Below the pieces are notes generated by a model, which was given only the letters and a program-made list of their open reading frames with translations, had not been told where the DNA came from and did no database searches. A program made the translations under genes and the position numbers. From Microcaldota archaeon (lineage in GTDB: Archaea > Micrarchaeota > Micrarchaeia > Micrarchaeales > CABMGC01), in NCBI GenBank assembly GCA_021848025.1, contig JAJZND010000019.1, positions 1 through 48,791 of the forward strand: a stretch of 48,791 nt of DNA, read 5' to 3'. Shown piece after piece: positions 33,569 to 41,804 of this stretch. The stretch's first letter is position 1, and every line of letters starts with the position of its first letter.

Positions 33569-33967
33569 TTAGCAAGCTATGCTTACTGAAGTATAGCTTC
33601 CAGATCCGCCGCCTGTCGTACTGCCTATTCCTATCAAGGTGTGCAGGATGAACGGCGCTACTAGGTATATTATGAGGGCGATTACGCCTGCCATTAACAT
33701 ACCCATGCCCCATCCCTGCATTCCTGATCTCAGGTTACCTGCAGTTGGCAAGAAATGAGCTACCGCATACAGTACTCCGCCAAGTATGAAAAGCAATAAG
33801 GCAAATATACCTATTATTGTCTTTATGCTGTTCACTACGTTGCAGAGTTCGGTGCTCAGTGCGGTAGTTATTCCTGTCGCAAAGGCTATTTGCTGTGACA
33901 GAACTGTCACAATCATTCCGACTAGCATGGTCAACATGACCGATGCTCTTATCTTATTTATGTCCAT
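33569..33967 (-). CDS. TrbC/VirB2-like pilin or conjugative-pore subunit
   Basis: The 132-residue protein has a signal-like N-terminal helix (ASVMLTMLVGMIVTVLSQQIAFA), a short segment with one Cys (STELCNVVNSI), two hydrophobic helices (IKTIIGIFALLLFILGGVLYAVAHFL and GMLMAGVIALIIYLVAPFIL) and a Gly/Ser-rich tail ending in Cys. Two tightly spaced helices after a signal peptide, with a small polar loop (PTAGNLRSGMQGWG), is the plan of VirB2/TrbC pilins. Such subunits build type IV secretion pili; archaeal homologues have been linked to DNA transfer. No VirB4 or other secretion gene is in the window, so the role is uncertain. Confidence 0.6.
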   Translation of the reverse strand: MDINKIRASVMLTMLVGMIVTVLSQQIAFATGITTALSTELCNVVNSIKTIIGIFALLLFILGGVLYAVAHFLPTAGNLRSGMQGWGMGMLMAGVIALIIYLVAPFILHTLIGIGSTTGGGSGSYTSVSIAC

Positions 33968-34135
33968 AGTAATTCCTTTTGTAATTAAAGGTAAACCTCA
34001 CACATATAAAAAGATTTCTGCAACAACAGATAGCGTTTAAGAATACCTTTTAAATTCCAATTTTATGGATATGCTATCTTATTTGAACTATATTATTTCT
34101 GCCAAATGACCTTTCTGCAGGCAGTGTTTGTTGCT

Positions 34136-35011
34136 TTACTGCGTTGAGGCAAGGATGCCGTCTATTATGCCGCCTACGCCTATTCCGCCGGTTGTCCTGA
34201 CCGCTATCCTGTGGCTTAGCACAGGCCTTGCAAGAAATCTTATGTCCTCCATTGTCACTTCCTTCCTGTTGTTTATGTAGGCCCTTGCCTTTGCAGTCTG
34301 CATGAACGCTATGTCTGCCCTAGGGCTCGCGCCCATTATCACGTGCATGTCTGTTCTTGTCGCACCTACTATCTTGGTTATGTACTCTATTACGTTATCT
34401 GGCACAGTGACCTGCCTAGCTTCCTGCTGCATCTGCACTATGTCGCCTATCGTAAGTATTTTCTTGACTTCCTGGCTCTCCTCCTGCTTTATCTTGAGCA
34501 TTCCCTGCTCCTCTTCTATGCTTGGATAGCCCACTTCTATGCGCATTATGAAACGGTCTGAGAGCACCTTTGGCAGCGCCTCCGTGCCCTCTATCCTAAG
34601 CGGATTCTGGGTTGCATACGCTATGAACGGGCTGGGCAGCTTGAGCATCTCGCTTCCCACGCTGACCTGGCGCTCCTCAAGGGCCTCAAGGAACGAGCTC
34701 ATTACCTTGGGCTGCGCCCTGTTCAACTCGTCTATTAGCAGGATATTAGTGAAGATAGGGCCTTTCTTGAACTTTATTTCGTTGTCTGCATCGCGATAGG
34801 TGTAACCTAATATGTCTTCGGGGCTCAGGTCCACAGTGCCTTGTATTCGCTTGAAATCAGCCTGTATCGTGTCGGCAAGGGCCTTGGTCATCGTTGTCTT
34901 TGCCACGCCTGGGACACCTTCAAGAAGCGCATGGCCGTTTGCAACAAGAGCCAGGAAAAGCAGCTCAAGGGTCTCCTGCTTGCCTGAAATGTGCTTCTTC
35001 AGCTCTTCCAT
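34136..35011 (-). CDS. MoxR-family AAA+ ATPase
   Basis: The protein carries Walker A EGVPGVAKTT, Walker B ILLIDELNRAQPK, sensor 1 (FIAYATQNP), the arginine-finger region ALPKVLSDRF and sensor 2 (GASPRADIAFM), as in MoxR. MoxR ATPases act as chaperones that mature or insert metal cofactors, usually with VWA-domain partners; none is adjacent here. The track start is a TTG at 35077, but a TATA box (tataaatc) lies only ~8 bases upstream of it, which would put transcription start inside the frame. I therefore prefer the ATG at 35011 (291 residues), though 35077 cannot be excluded. It is divergent from rpoF. Confidence 0.87.
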   Translation of the reverse strand: MEELKKHISGKQETLELLFLALVANGHALLEGVPGVAKTTMTKALADTIQADFKRIQGTVDLSPEDILGYTYRDADNEIKFKKGPIFTNILLIDELNRAQPKVMSSFLEALEERQVSVGSEMLKLPSPFIAYATQNPLRIEGTEALPKVLSDRFIMRIEVGYPSIEEEQGMLKIKQEESQEVKKILTIGDIVQMQQEARQVTVPDNVIEYITKIVGATRTDMHVIMGASPRADIAFMQTAKARAYINNRKEVTMEDIRFLARPVLSHRIAVRTTGGIGVGGIIDGILASTQ

Positions 35012-35125
35012 TACAAGCGTAAATTTCTCTTTGCCGTCCAAGCAAGCACCAGATTCTACGAGTATATACTGAAACAAAAGATTTATATTATGCTCATTAG
35101 ATACTATATAGCAGGTGCAATACTT

Positions 35126-35464
35126 ATGATAGGAAAAGAATGCGAGCTTAAGAGGATAGCTCCGATTGCCGAAGTGCTTGAGATACTTGAAGAGAGGAGG
35201 AAGTACGGCGAATTCGGCTATGAGCAGCAGCTCGCTTACGACTATGCCAAGAAGTTCTCTAAGCTGGAGAGCAAGCAGGCCGAGAAGCTGAAGGAAGAGC
35301 TTACGGGGCTTGGAATAAGCGAGAAGAGCGCAATCTCGATAGTCAATATTTTCCCTGCGGAGAGTGCGCAGCTCAGGCAGATACTTGCTTCTGAGAAAAA
35401 CGCAGTTGATGAGAGTATTGTTAACAAGACAATGGAAACGCTTGAAAGTTACAGAGGGAAGTAG
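35126..35464 (+). CDS. rpoF: DNA-directed RNA polymerase subunit F (Rpb4)
   Basis: The 112-residue protein reads as archaeal Rpb4: IGKECELKRIAPIAEVLEIL, EFGYEQQLAYDYAKKFSKL, then the HRDC-like C-terminal part (LGISEKSAISIVNIFPAESA, QLRQILASE). Rpb4/F with Rpb7/E forms the polymerase stalk that binds emerging RNA and aids open-complex formation. The track ORF begins at 34991, but the ATG at 35126 has AGGTG ten bases upstream and gives the normal family length. The DUF655 gene follows 26 bases on, which is the conserved archaeal order. Confidence 0.9.
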   Translation: MIGKECELKRIAPIAEVLEILEERRKYGEFGYEQQLAYDYAKKFSKLESKQAEKLKEELTGLGISEKSAISIVNIFPAESAQLRQILASEKNAVDESIVNKTMETLESYRGK

Positions 35465-35490
35465 AGCATGTCCAAGGATCTGGTGTCAAC

Positions 35491-36069
35491 ATGGAAGAAA
35501 GCGAACAAAGGAGAGTGGATCTTGAAGAGTATGCATTTGTACTCGATTACTTGCCTACTGGCAAGTCTTTTTCTGTGAAGTCTGAGCCGCTTACGCAGCT
35601 TATAGGCGAATCTAAATTTACGCTTCTTGAAGCGGTACCGAAGAGCAGCGAGATAAAGATAGAGGAAAGGCTGTATATAGGCAAGGGCGTAAGGGAGAAG
35701 ATCGCGCTGATAAAAGGCAGGCTTGCCTACGAGAATCTGACAGAGGGTTCCAAGAATGAGCTCCCCAACGCAATATCGAAGATAATAACAGGCAACGAAG
35801 CGAGGTTCATAGAGTTCTTCAATACCGCTTCGTCGCTGAATATACGCATGCACTCGCTGGAGCTTCTGCCTGGTATAGGAAAGAAACACCTGGCTGCGAT
35901 ACTTGATGCGCGCGACGAGAAGCCTTTCGAGAGCTTCAGCGACATGGAGAAACGGGTAACGATGCTCCAGAATCCCGTCAAGCTGCTTACCGACAGGATA
36001 ATAATAGAGCTCAAAGGGGAGAGCAGGTTTTACATACTGACAAAGCCGCCTCAGCAGCAGAGGTACTGA
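35491..36069 (+). CDS. DUF655 protein (putative nucleic-acid-binding, rpoF-linked)
   Basis: The 192-residue protein has the DUF655 layout: EEYAFVLDYLPTGKS, then an OB-like beta region (EIKIEERLYIGKGVREKIALIKGRL), a helical segment (ELPNAISKII), and a helix-hairpin-helix (LELLPGIGKKHLAAILDAR) near residue 130. It ends with MLQNPVKLLTDRIIIELKGE. Its repeated association with rpoF, rpl21e and ksgA in archaea suggests an RNA- or ribosome-related job, but no activity is established. It is co-transcribed with rpoF by position. Confidence 0.88.
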   Translation: MEESEQRRVDLEEYAFVLDYLPTGKSFSVKSEPLTQLIGESKFTLLEAVPKSSEIKIEERLYIGKGVREKIALIKGRLAYENLTEGSKNELPNAISKIITGNEARFIEFFNTASSLNIRMHSLELLPGIGKKHLAAILDARDEKPFESFSDMEKRVTMLQNPVKLLTDRIIIELKGESRFYILTKPPQQQRY

Positions 36070-36140
36070 GCCATTTCACATGCACGGATATTGTGCTGAG
36101 CCGCTGCACATTTCTGCCATCGTCTAAAAAACGCCGTGGA

Positions 36141-36632
36141 TCAGAATCTGAGAACAAAGACCCGGTATCCAAATTCTGCCTGCCCCCGGTATTTTGGACC
36201 TATGGTAAGCAGCTCTTTTGGCACTTCTGCGACGCTTATCTCTTTGAAGCCTCTTGCAAGAAGCATCCTCTTTCCGGCTCCAGCGCGATTGGTGAAATCT
36301 ATTATTGTGCCTGACCTGTATTTTCTTTTTATTGACCGGAGCACGACAGCGCCCATCTTACCGCCTATGCCCATGCCCCTGTACTCTTTTTTAACTATCA
36401 GGGACCTGAGCTCTATCCATCCGCTTTCAGGCCAGACATTCACAGCTTCGTGACCGGCAATTACCCCTTCGCATACCGCTACGTAGGAGAGCCGGGCTTC
36501 CACCCACTTCTCCAGCGCTTCCCTTGAAACAGGGAGCAGAGCGCCAGTGAGCCTGGCTTCGCTGTTGATCATTTCCAGTATTTCAGGGATATCGCTTTCA
36601 ACTGCTTTTCTTATCCTGATTTTTGGGGGCAA
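36141..36632 (-). CDS. GNAT-family N-acetyltransferase
   Basis: The 163-residue protein starts IRIRKAVESDIPEILEMI and has the acetyl-CoA loop VKKEYRGMGIGGKMGAVVL (R/QxxGxG/A), then IDFTNRAGAGKRMLLARGFKEI. The overall look (LTGALLPVSREALEKWVE) is like amino-acid acetyltransferases of the ArgA type, but the substrate is not certain. The ORF starts with TTG (36632); no ATG or GTG lies usefully upstream. It is convergent with DUF655 and precedes nothing on its strand. Confidence 0.8.
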   Translation of the reverse strand: MPPKIRIRKAVESDIPEILEMINSEARLTGALLPVSREALEKWVEARLSYVAVCEGVIAGHEAVNVWPESGWIELRSLIVKKEYRGMGIGGKMGAVVLRSIKRKYRSGTIIDFTNRAGAGKRMLLARGFKEISVAEVPKELLTIGPKYRGQAEFGYRVFVLRF

Positions 36633-36688
36633 GTGATCGCGCTTGTTTTGATGCGGTGCTTTCTAATTGCAAAAAGCATAATCTTTGC

Positions 36689-36982
36689 TTAACCCGCCAG
36701 CTTCTCTAGATGCAGCTGCGGCACTACCAGCTTGACGCTCTTTGATTTTGAAACATTAATCTCTACCACATAAGCGCTTCCACGCTTCTCCAGCACTGTC
36801 CCTACCCTGCCGCGGTACCTCGGATGAGGTATGTTGCTGAGATTGCCCTTCGGGCTTATTACCACCCTGCTTCCTATCTCAAGCTTCTTTATCTGCCTGC
36901 TTATTCCTAGCTTTGATGCCTTTACGTGCCTTGATAGATTCCTGCTCCTTCCGGAAAACAGACCGTGCGAACGCTGGGTCAT
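36689..36982 (-). CDS. rpl21e: Large-subunit ribosomal protein eL21
   Basis: The 97-residue form beginning MTQRSHGLFSGRSRNL matches archaeal L21e: the basic N-terminus, then IKKLEIGSRVVISPKGN, HPRYRGRVGTVLEKRGSAYVVEI and VPQLHLEKL. It binds 23S/5S rRNA in the large subunit. The track starts at 37012, but the TATA box at 37024-37033 would place transcription start near 37003, after that ATG. The internal ATG at 36982 has gtgag upstream, so it is preferred. In many archaea this gene directly precedes rpoF; here it is 1.2 kb away in opposite orientation. Confidence 0.87.
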   Translation of the reverse strand: MTQRSHGLFSGRSRNLSRHVKASKLGISRQIKKLEIGSRVVISPKGNLSNIPHPRYRGRVGTVLEKRGSAYVVEINVSKSKSVKLVVPQLHLEKLAG

Positions 36983-37019
36983 TCTGCTCACATTTGATAG
37001 ATAACTATTCATCTGCAGA

Positions 37020-37036
37020 AAAACATATAAATACCT
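37020..37036. promoter_or_regulatory. Shared TATA element for eL21 and the TBP-like gene
   Basis: The sequence aaaacatataaatacc reads as a TATA box in both directions (TATAAATA on plus, TTTATATG on minus). It lies about 40 bases from the TBP-like ATG (37071) and about 45 from the eL21 ATG (36982). No other box lies between the genes. Confidence 0.6.
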
Positions 37037-37070
37037 TCCAGTATAACTATAAGTGGTTTTTAGTGGTCAA

Positions 37071-37406
37071 ATGGCAAAAGATGCAGCGCATAAGAAGAAC
37101 GGGTCCAAGATCTCCTTGCATCCTGATTTTAAGATAGAGAACATCGTGGCAAGCGCAGACCTGGGCGTTGAACTTGACCTGTACGCCATCGCAAAGGCAT
37201 CTGCGGATGTTGACTACGAGCCGGAGCAATTCCCAGGGGCGATCTGCAAGATCCATGAACCGAAGACAGCCTTGCTGCTCTTCAAAAACGGAAAGATAAT
37301 CTGCACAGGCTCGAAGACGGAAGAGGACATAAAGAGGGCCATAGACCAGGTAGTGAAGATAGTTGCCAAGTTTATAATAAAGGACGCCCAGTCACGTTCA
37401 TCGTGA
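37071..37406 (+). CDS. tbp: Single-repeat TATA-binding protein
   Basis: The 111-residue protein has a polar N-terminus and then exactly one TBP repeat: FKIENIVASADLGVELDLYAI, DYEPEQFPGAICKI, KTALLLFKNGKIICTGSKTEED and a closing helix (IKRAIDQVVKIVAKFI). The two DNA-inserting Phe positions of a TBP repeat are both kept (EQFPG and LLLF). Ordinary archaeal TBP is ~180 residues with two repeats in one chain. Here the stop is followed 22 bases later by the end of the opposite-strand DedA gene, so no second repeat follows in any frame. It would have to dimerise to form the DNA-binding saddle. The GTG at 37053 in the track is replaced by the ATG at 37071 on TATA spacing. Confidence 0.88.
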   Translation: MAKDAAHKKNGSKISLHPDFKIENIVASADLGVELDLYAIAKASADVDYEPEQFPGAICKIHEPKTALLLFKNGKIICTGSKTEEDIKRAIDQVVKIVAKFIIKDAQSRSS

Positions 37407-37428
37407 ATATTGGCAAAGGCAGTTATCC

Positions 37429-38031
37429 TTATTTCTCCCTGCCTATCCTGTTCAGGAAGGCCTTGTATATTAAATACAGCACGATTCCTAAAATGGCTAT
37501 AAGCGTGAAGACAGCATAGATGCTTCCGGATTTTAGCGCGTAGTAGCCGAACATCATCAGCACCACATCCCAGAACAGCGAGCCTGCTACCGAATAGAGG
37601 AAAAATTTCTTTCTGTCCATCATCGCGAAGCCTGCCGGGAAACTGATCAGTCCGCGCACCACAGGAAGCAATCTGGCTATGAAGACAGCAAACGCGCCAT
37701 TTTTCTCGAACCAGCTGTCAAACGAGTTCAATGTGGACCTCTTTATGTGCAGCTTGTCCAGGTGCTTATAGACTACGTCCTTGCCAAGGAAATATGCCAC
37801 GTAATAATCGATGAACATGCCTATTATTTCGCCAGCCAGTATGATAAGGAGTACAAGGTAAAAATTGAAGAAGCCCGCAGCTACAAGGCTGCCTGTGAGA
37901 GGCAGTATTACTTCGCTCGGTATTGGCAGCGAGGCGGATTCCAGTATCATAACGAGGAAGACTCCCACATAGCCGTACTTGTATACCAGTGGCGAGAGCT
38001 GGGAAAAAATGCTTAGCAACATTATTAGCAT
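37429..38031 (-). CDS. DedA-family membrane protein
   Basis: The 200-residue protein shows the DedA (SNARE-associated Golgi/VTT) signature: YVGVFLVMILESASLPIPSEVILPLTGSL near the N-terminus, and the re-entrant motif FIARLLPVVRGLISFPAGFAMM with its Arg residues. Further helices are YSVAGSLFWDVVLMMFGYY and VFTLIAILGIVLYLIYKAFL. DedA proteins are implicated in flipping or recycling lipid carriers and in membrane-potential homeostasis. It converges with the TBP-like gene. Confidence 0.87.
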   Translation of the reverse strand: MLIMLLSIFSQLSPLVYKYGYVGVFLVMILESASLPIPSEVILPLTGSLVAAGFFNFYLVLLIILAGEIIGMFIDYYVAYFLGKDVVYKHLDKLHIKRSTLNSFDSWFEKNGAFAVFIARLLPVVRGLISFPAGFAMMDRKKFFLYSVAGSLFWDVVLMMFGYYALKSGSIYAVFTLIAILGIVLYLIYKAFLNRIGREK

Positions 38032-38130
38032 TGATACACCTTGGGAATAAGGACTTGGATAATTGCAGATTATATTGCAGGAGAGGTATCTTATATATTA
38101 TTGCTTCCTTCTCTCTTTAGTTGAGGAGAA

Positions 38131-39165
38131 ATGAAGATTCTAGGATTTAATGCCGTGTCCAACAGGCTCAGGCTTGTGCCTGAATCTTTCGAGGACCTTT
38201 ACCTTCTCGCCAGGATAATTGCCAGCGGAGACAGGATCGGTGCGAAGAGCTACAGGCGTTTCAAGAGCACCGAGGATGACGAAGGAGAGCAGAAAGAGGT
38301 CTTCATTGTCATTGAGGTGGAGAAGGTAGAGATAGACAGAGGAGCGGGAAGGCTAAGGCTCACTGGCAAGATAGCAGAGGGAAGGCCTGAGGAGTACATC
38401 AGGCTCAGGGCTTACCATACCCTCAACATAGGCGCCATGGAAGAGATGGAGATAACGAAGCATGAGTGGAAGGACTACATCTTGAAGAGAATAAGGCAGG
38501 CGGTTGAGGAAGCGAAGCGGCCACGCTTAGGCATAATAGTCCTGGATGATGAAAAGGCGCTCGCTGCGTATGTGCGCGGCTACGGAATAGACATTGTTGC
38601 TGAAATATACAGCAAGCTCAGCAAGAAGATGAGCGAGAAGGAGTTCGAGAAACAGAGGAGCAAGTACTTTGATGAGGTAATAGCAGAAGCCAGAGGTATG
38701 GAGATAGAGATAGTCATAATAGCTGGGCCGGGGTTCACAAAAGATGACATAGCAGCGTATATGAAAGATAAGGGGATAGCGATAGGCAAGAAGGTGGTGT
38801 ATGCACAGGCTAGCGATACCGAAAGATCGGGAATAAGGGAGGTGACCCAGAGCGAGACCGTCTCGAAGATACTCGAGAATGAGCACGTTAAGAAGGAGTT
38901 CGGATATCTTAATGCATTCTTTACCAGCCTCAGGCTTGGACGCGGCATAAAAGGCAACGATGAAGTGTATAAGGCGCTTTCCGAATACAGGCTTAGCGTA
39001 GTGATGGTAAACGACTCCATGATAAACAGCGAGGAGATAAAGCGTACGCTTGATCTGGCAGACAGGAGCAATGTAAAGATAGAGATCTTCAATGAAGAAG
39101 ATGAAGCTGGAAAGCAGCTTGGCAGCTTTGGCGGAATAGCCGGCATTGAGAAAGGAGCTGCATGA
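38131..39165 (+). CDS. pelA: mRNA surveillance protein Pelota (Dom34)
   Basis: The 344-residue protein has three Pelota domains: the Sm-like N-domain (MKILGFNAVSNRLRLVPESFEDLYLL, HTLNIGAMEEMEITKHEW), an eRF1-like central domain (PRLGIIVLDDEKALAAYVRGYG, IVIIAGPGFTKDDIAAYMKDK) without the GGQ peptide-release motif, and the C-domain (RLGRGIKGNDEVYKALSEYR). With aEF1A/ABCE1, Pelota splits stalled ribosomes. The start ATG has TTGAGGAG just upstream. Its stop codon abuts the stop of the convergent pilin-like gene. Confidence 0.93.
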   Translation: MKILGFNAVSNRLRLVPESFEDLYLLARIIASGDRIGAKSYRRFKSTEDDEGEQKEVFIVIEVEKVEIDRGAGRLRLTGKIAEGRPEEYIRLRAYHTLNIGAMEEMEITKHEWKDYILKRIRQAVEEAKRPRLGIIVLDDEKALAAYVRGYGIDIVAEIYSKLSKKMSEKEFEKQRSKYFDEVIAEARGMEIEIVIIAGPGFTKDDIAAYMKDKGIAIGKKVVYAQASDTERSGIREVTQSETVSKILENEHVKKEFGYLNAFFTSLRLGRGIKGNDEVYKALSEYRLSVVMVNDSMINSEEIKRTLDLADRSNVKIEIFNEEDEAGKQLGSFGGIAGIEKGAA

Positions 39166-40212
39166 TCAGATGCCGCTAAGCGTTACTGCCTGGACTACGC
39201 CGCCATTGCTGCATGCATTTGCCCATGCGGTAGCTATGTCATACAGGCCGTTCTTTGCAGTGAACGCCTTCTCGCTGTTTATCACTGAGCCGGAAGAAGG
39301 ATTCCAAGCAGCGCTAGTGAAGAGCTCGTTCCAGTAGCTCTGGCTGGGCGGCTTGTAATAGAATTCTATTGCTCCGGATGAGTAGACATTTATGGTTACA
39401 TGCGAGCTGACATACGGCATATATATTACTGAGTAAGCCATCTCGAGCGTCGAGTTGTATGGCTGCACGCATTTTATCTGGGAGTTAAGCTGCGAGACAG
39501 CCTGCGGGTAATTGCTAACAGTGACGCCAAAAAAGCTCTGCCCGACATAGCTTAATGTGCCGAAAGCATAAGTCGCTGCAGACGCTGTGCTGTTGGCGAC
39601 CCAGTCGCCGTTCTGGACTATCGTATATCCTGCTGGCACTATCGGTTCATAGTTATATGGAGGTCCGAAGACGCTTGAAGGAGCCTTCGAGACTATAACG
39701 CTGAAGATGTACTCAGGTGTTGTGGATGGATATGCGGAAAACGAGCCCTGATAGGTTGCGTTGTCCCCTGTGCAGGCGGAGATATTCTGCAGGTACGCAA
39801 GCCCCACATCGCACAGCCTGGAGTTTACTGAGAATGAGCCGCTCCTGAGCTGGCTTGTCTGCAGTGATTCGTTCAGGACTCCTACGCACGTAGCTTCCTC
39901 TCCTGGATAAACAAGGTTTGGAGAGCATGTGCCTGGCCCGGTCAGGCCGCCCAGAGTCACATTGAAACTGGTGATATTTATCGGCGCCTTCTGGTCGTTT
40001 GTTATGGATATTGTAAGAGTGGAGAACGAGAGGGATGAATTTGTGTATATCCAGGAGAAGCTGCATGTGATGGAGCCAAAGGCATCGCAAACGGTTGGAG
40101 GCACCGCTGTCTTGTTGAAAGCAAGGAAGAGTATCGCCCCTATGGCTATCCCTATTATTATAAATGTGAAGCTGTAGGTTGTCAGGAACTCTATTGCGGA
40201 TTGCAGCTTCAT
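39166..40212 (-). CDS. Pilin-like secreted protein with class III (type IV pilin) signal
   Basis: The 348-residue protein begins MKLQSAIEFLTTYSFTFIII: a short basic start, a QSAIEFL processing-site-like stretch and a hydrophobic helix, as in archaeal class III signal peptides cleaved by a prepilin peptidase. The rest is an extracellular beta-rich domain with cysteine pairs (TVCDAFGSITCSFSW; GTCSPNLVYPGEEATCVG) and N-glycosylation sites, ending ANACSNGGVVQAVTLSGI. Size is much larger than a typical pilin, so it may be a minor pilin or tip adhesin. No assembly ATPase is in the window. Confidence 0.7.
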   Translation of the reverse strand: MKLQSAIEFLTTYSFTFIIIGIAIGAILFLAFNKTAVPPTVCDAFGSITCSFSWIYTNSSLSFSTLTISITNDQKAPINITSFNVTLGGLTGPGTCSPNLVYPGEEATCVGVLNESLQTSQLRSGSFSVNSRLCDVGLAYLQNISACTGDNATYQGSFSAYPSTTPEYIFSVIVSKAPSSVFGPPYNYEPIVPAGYTIVQNGDWVANSTASAATYAFGTLSYVGQSFFGVTVSNYPQAVSQLNSQIKCVQPYNSTLEMAYSVIYMPYVSSHVTINVYSSGAIEFYYKPPSQSYWNELFTSAAWNPSSGSVINSEKAFTAKNGLYDIATAWANACSNGGVVQAVTLSGI

Positions 40213-40501
40213 GCTAGTGGCACCTTACTCCAAGCAAAAGCCAGTAACTTCCATGCGTTTGCCCGGTATTGCTTGATCTTCAGTTGAAACTGCTTTACTA
40301 TGCAAGGCTCCTGATGACATGTTGCTTTCTCAGAAACCCCAGCCTGTGCCCCCGCGTATTTACATATCTTGAACTCGAAGGCACACACGGTTCCCATGTT
40401 TCCTGTTTTGTCTTGCATTCTTATATATCTTATTGGCGCCCTTATTGCTGCCTTGAGGGAGGGCAGCAGGGCCTGCTATTAGAGTCAATGCATGCGCGGA
40501 C

Positions 40502-41767
40502 TCAGTACCAGCCTCTGAGTTTCATCGCATAAGCTACGCGTTCAAGCGCAACTATATAAGCACCCATTCTTGGAGGTATCTGCTTGCCTGACTCGCCATA
40601 CTTCTTCTGTGTTTTTACCATGTCGGCGAACGATTTCGTAACTACCGTTTCAAGCTTCTGGTTCACTTCCTTCTCGCTCCAGAAATAGCCTGCGCGGTCC
40701 TGGGCCCATTCGAAATAGGAGACTATCACGCCGCCGGAGTTGACAAGGAAGTCGGGCATGTCCAGTATCTTGCGTTCAAACAGTATCTTATCTGCCTCAG
40801 GAGTTACAGGCCCATTGGCAAGCTCAAGGACAAGCTTTGCCTTGACCTTGTCTGCGTTCGCGGCTGTTATCTGGTTCTCAAGTGCAGCGGGTATCAGCAC
40901 GTCTACATCCATCTGCAGCAGCTCCTCGTTAGTTATCTTTTCCGCTTTCTCAAAACCCTGCACTGAGCCTGTCTTTTCCTTTGCCTGCGCCAGCTTGTCG
41001 AAATCAAGGCCCTTTTCAGAGTATACGCCTCCTCTTGAGTCGCTTATCGCAACGACCTTCGCTCCTGCAAGCTCGGTAGCTATCTTGAACGCAAACTCTC
41101 CCGCATTTCCGAATCCCTGTATGGCTATCTTGCATTTTTTCAGATCCAGCTTCAGCAGCTTCGCTGCCTCGCGCAGCACATACATGCCACCAAGAGCAGT
41201 GGAATCGAATCTCCCTTCGGAGCCGCCGAGCTCTACAGGCTTGCCGGTTATGAAGCTTGGCTCATTTTTCCTGTATATCTTTTCATATTCATCCAGCATC
41301 CATGCCATGACCTGCGAATTTGTATAGACATCAGGAGCAGGAACGTCTATGTATGAGCCTACAAAACTGCTTACAGCGCGGATAAATCCTCTAGAGACAT
41401 TCTCAAGCTCTACGGCATTCATGTTTTTTGGATCGCAGATTACGCCGCCTTTGGCTCCTCCGAATGGTATATTCGCAAGCGAACACTTCCATGTCATCCA
41501 CGCAGCGAGCGCCTTTACCGTATCAAGCTTCTCCTCAGGATGGAATCTTATCCCTCCTTTTCCAGGACCGCGGGCATTATTGTATAATACCCTGAAGCCT
41601 GTGAAAGTCTTTACCGTACCATCGCGCATCTTTGCCGGAAAGTTCACCACCACAGTACGCATGGGCTCCCTGAGAAGCGCATGTGCGGTCTTATCAAGCT
41701 TCATTATCTCTGCAGCATCGTCTAGCTGCTGCTGTGCTATCTTAAAAGGATCCAGTTCTTCTTTCAT
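40502..41767 (-). CDS. gdhA: NAD(P)-dependent glutamate dehydrogenase
   Basis: The 421-residue protein has the full Glu/Leu dehydrogenase pattern: GFRVLYNNARGPGKGGIRFHP, the catalytic-Lys loop LANIPFGGAKGGVICDP, DVYTNSQVMAWMLDEYEK, the Rossmann motif IQGFGNAGEFA and the C-terminal LVNSGGVIVSYFEWAQD. It interconverts glutamate and 2-oxoglutarate plus ammonia. The residue after strand 2 (VVAISDSRGG) is Asp, which often favours NAD, but this is not decisive. An HTH gene ends 37 bases upstream on the same strand. Confidence 0.93.
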   Translation of the reverse strand: MKEELDPFKIAQQQLDDAAEIMKLDKTAHALLREPMRTVVVNFPAKMRDGTVKTFTGFRVLYNNARGPGKGGIRFHPEEKLDTVKALAAWMTWKCSLANIPFGGAKGGVICDPKNMNAVELENVSRGFIRAVSSFVGSYIDVPAPDVYTNSQVMAWMLDEYEKIYRKNEPSFITGKPVELGGSEGRFDSTALGGMYVLREAAKLLKLDLKKCKIAIQGFGNAGEFAFKIATELAGAKVVAISDSRGGVYSEKGLDFDKLAQAKEKTGSVQGFEKAEKITNEELLQMDVDVLIPAALENQITAANADKVKAKLVLELANGPVTPEADKILFERKILDMPDFLVNSGGVIVSYFEWAQDRAGYFWSEKEVNQKLETVVTKSFADMVKTQKKYGESGKQIPPRMGAYIVALERVAYAMKLRGWY

Positions 41768-41804
41768 TTGATCAACCAGTATATTATTGCAATATTTGCA
41801 AGTT

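Noticed and set aside
37407-37450. Hidden second TBP repeat after a frameshift
   Set aside because: Only 22 bases separate the stop from the opposite-strand DedA gene, and that region clearly codes for DedA.
40209-40532. Short ORFs between the pilin-like gene and gdhA
   Set aside because: No family features or start signals; probably leader and promoter sequence of the pilin-like gene.
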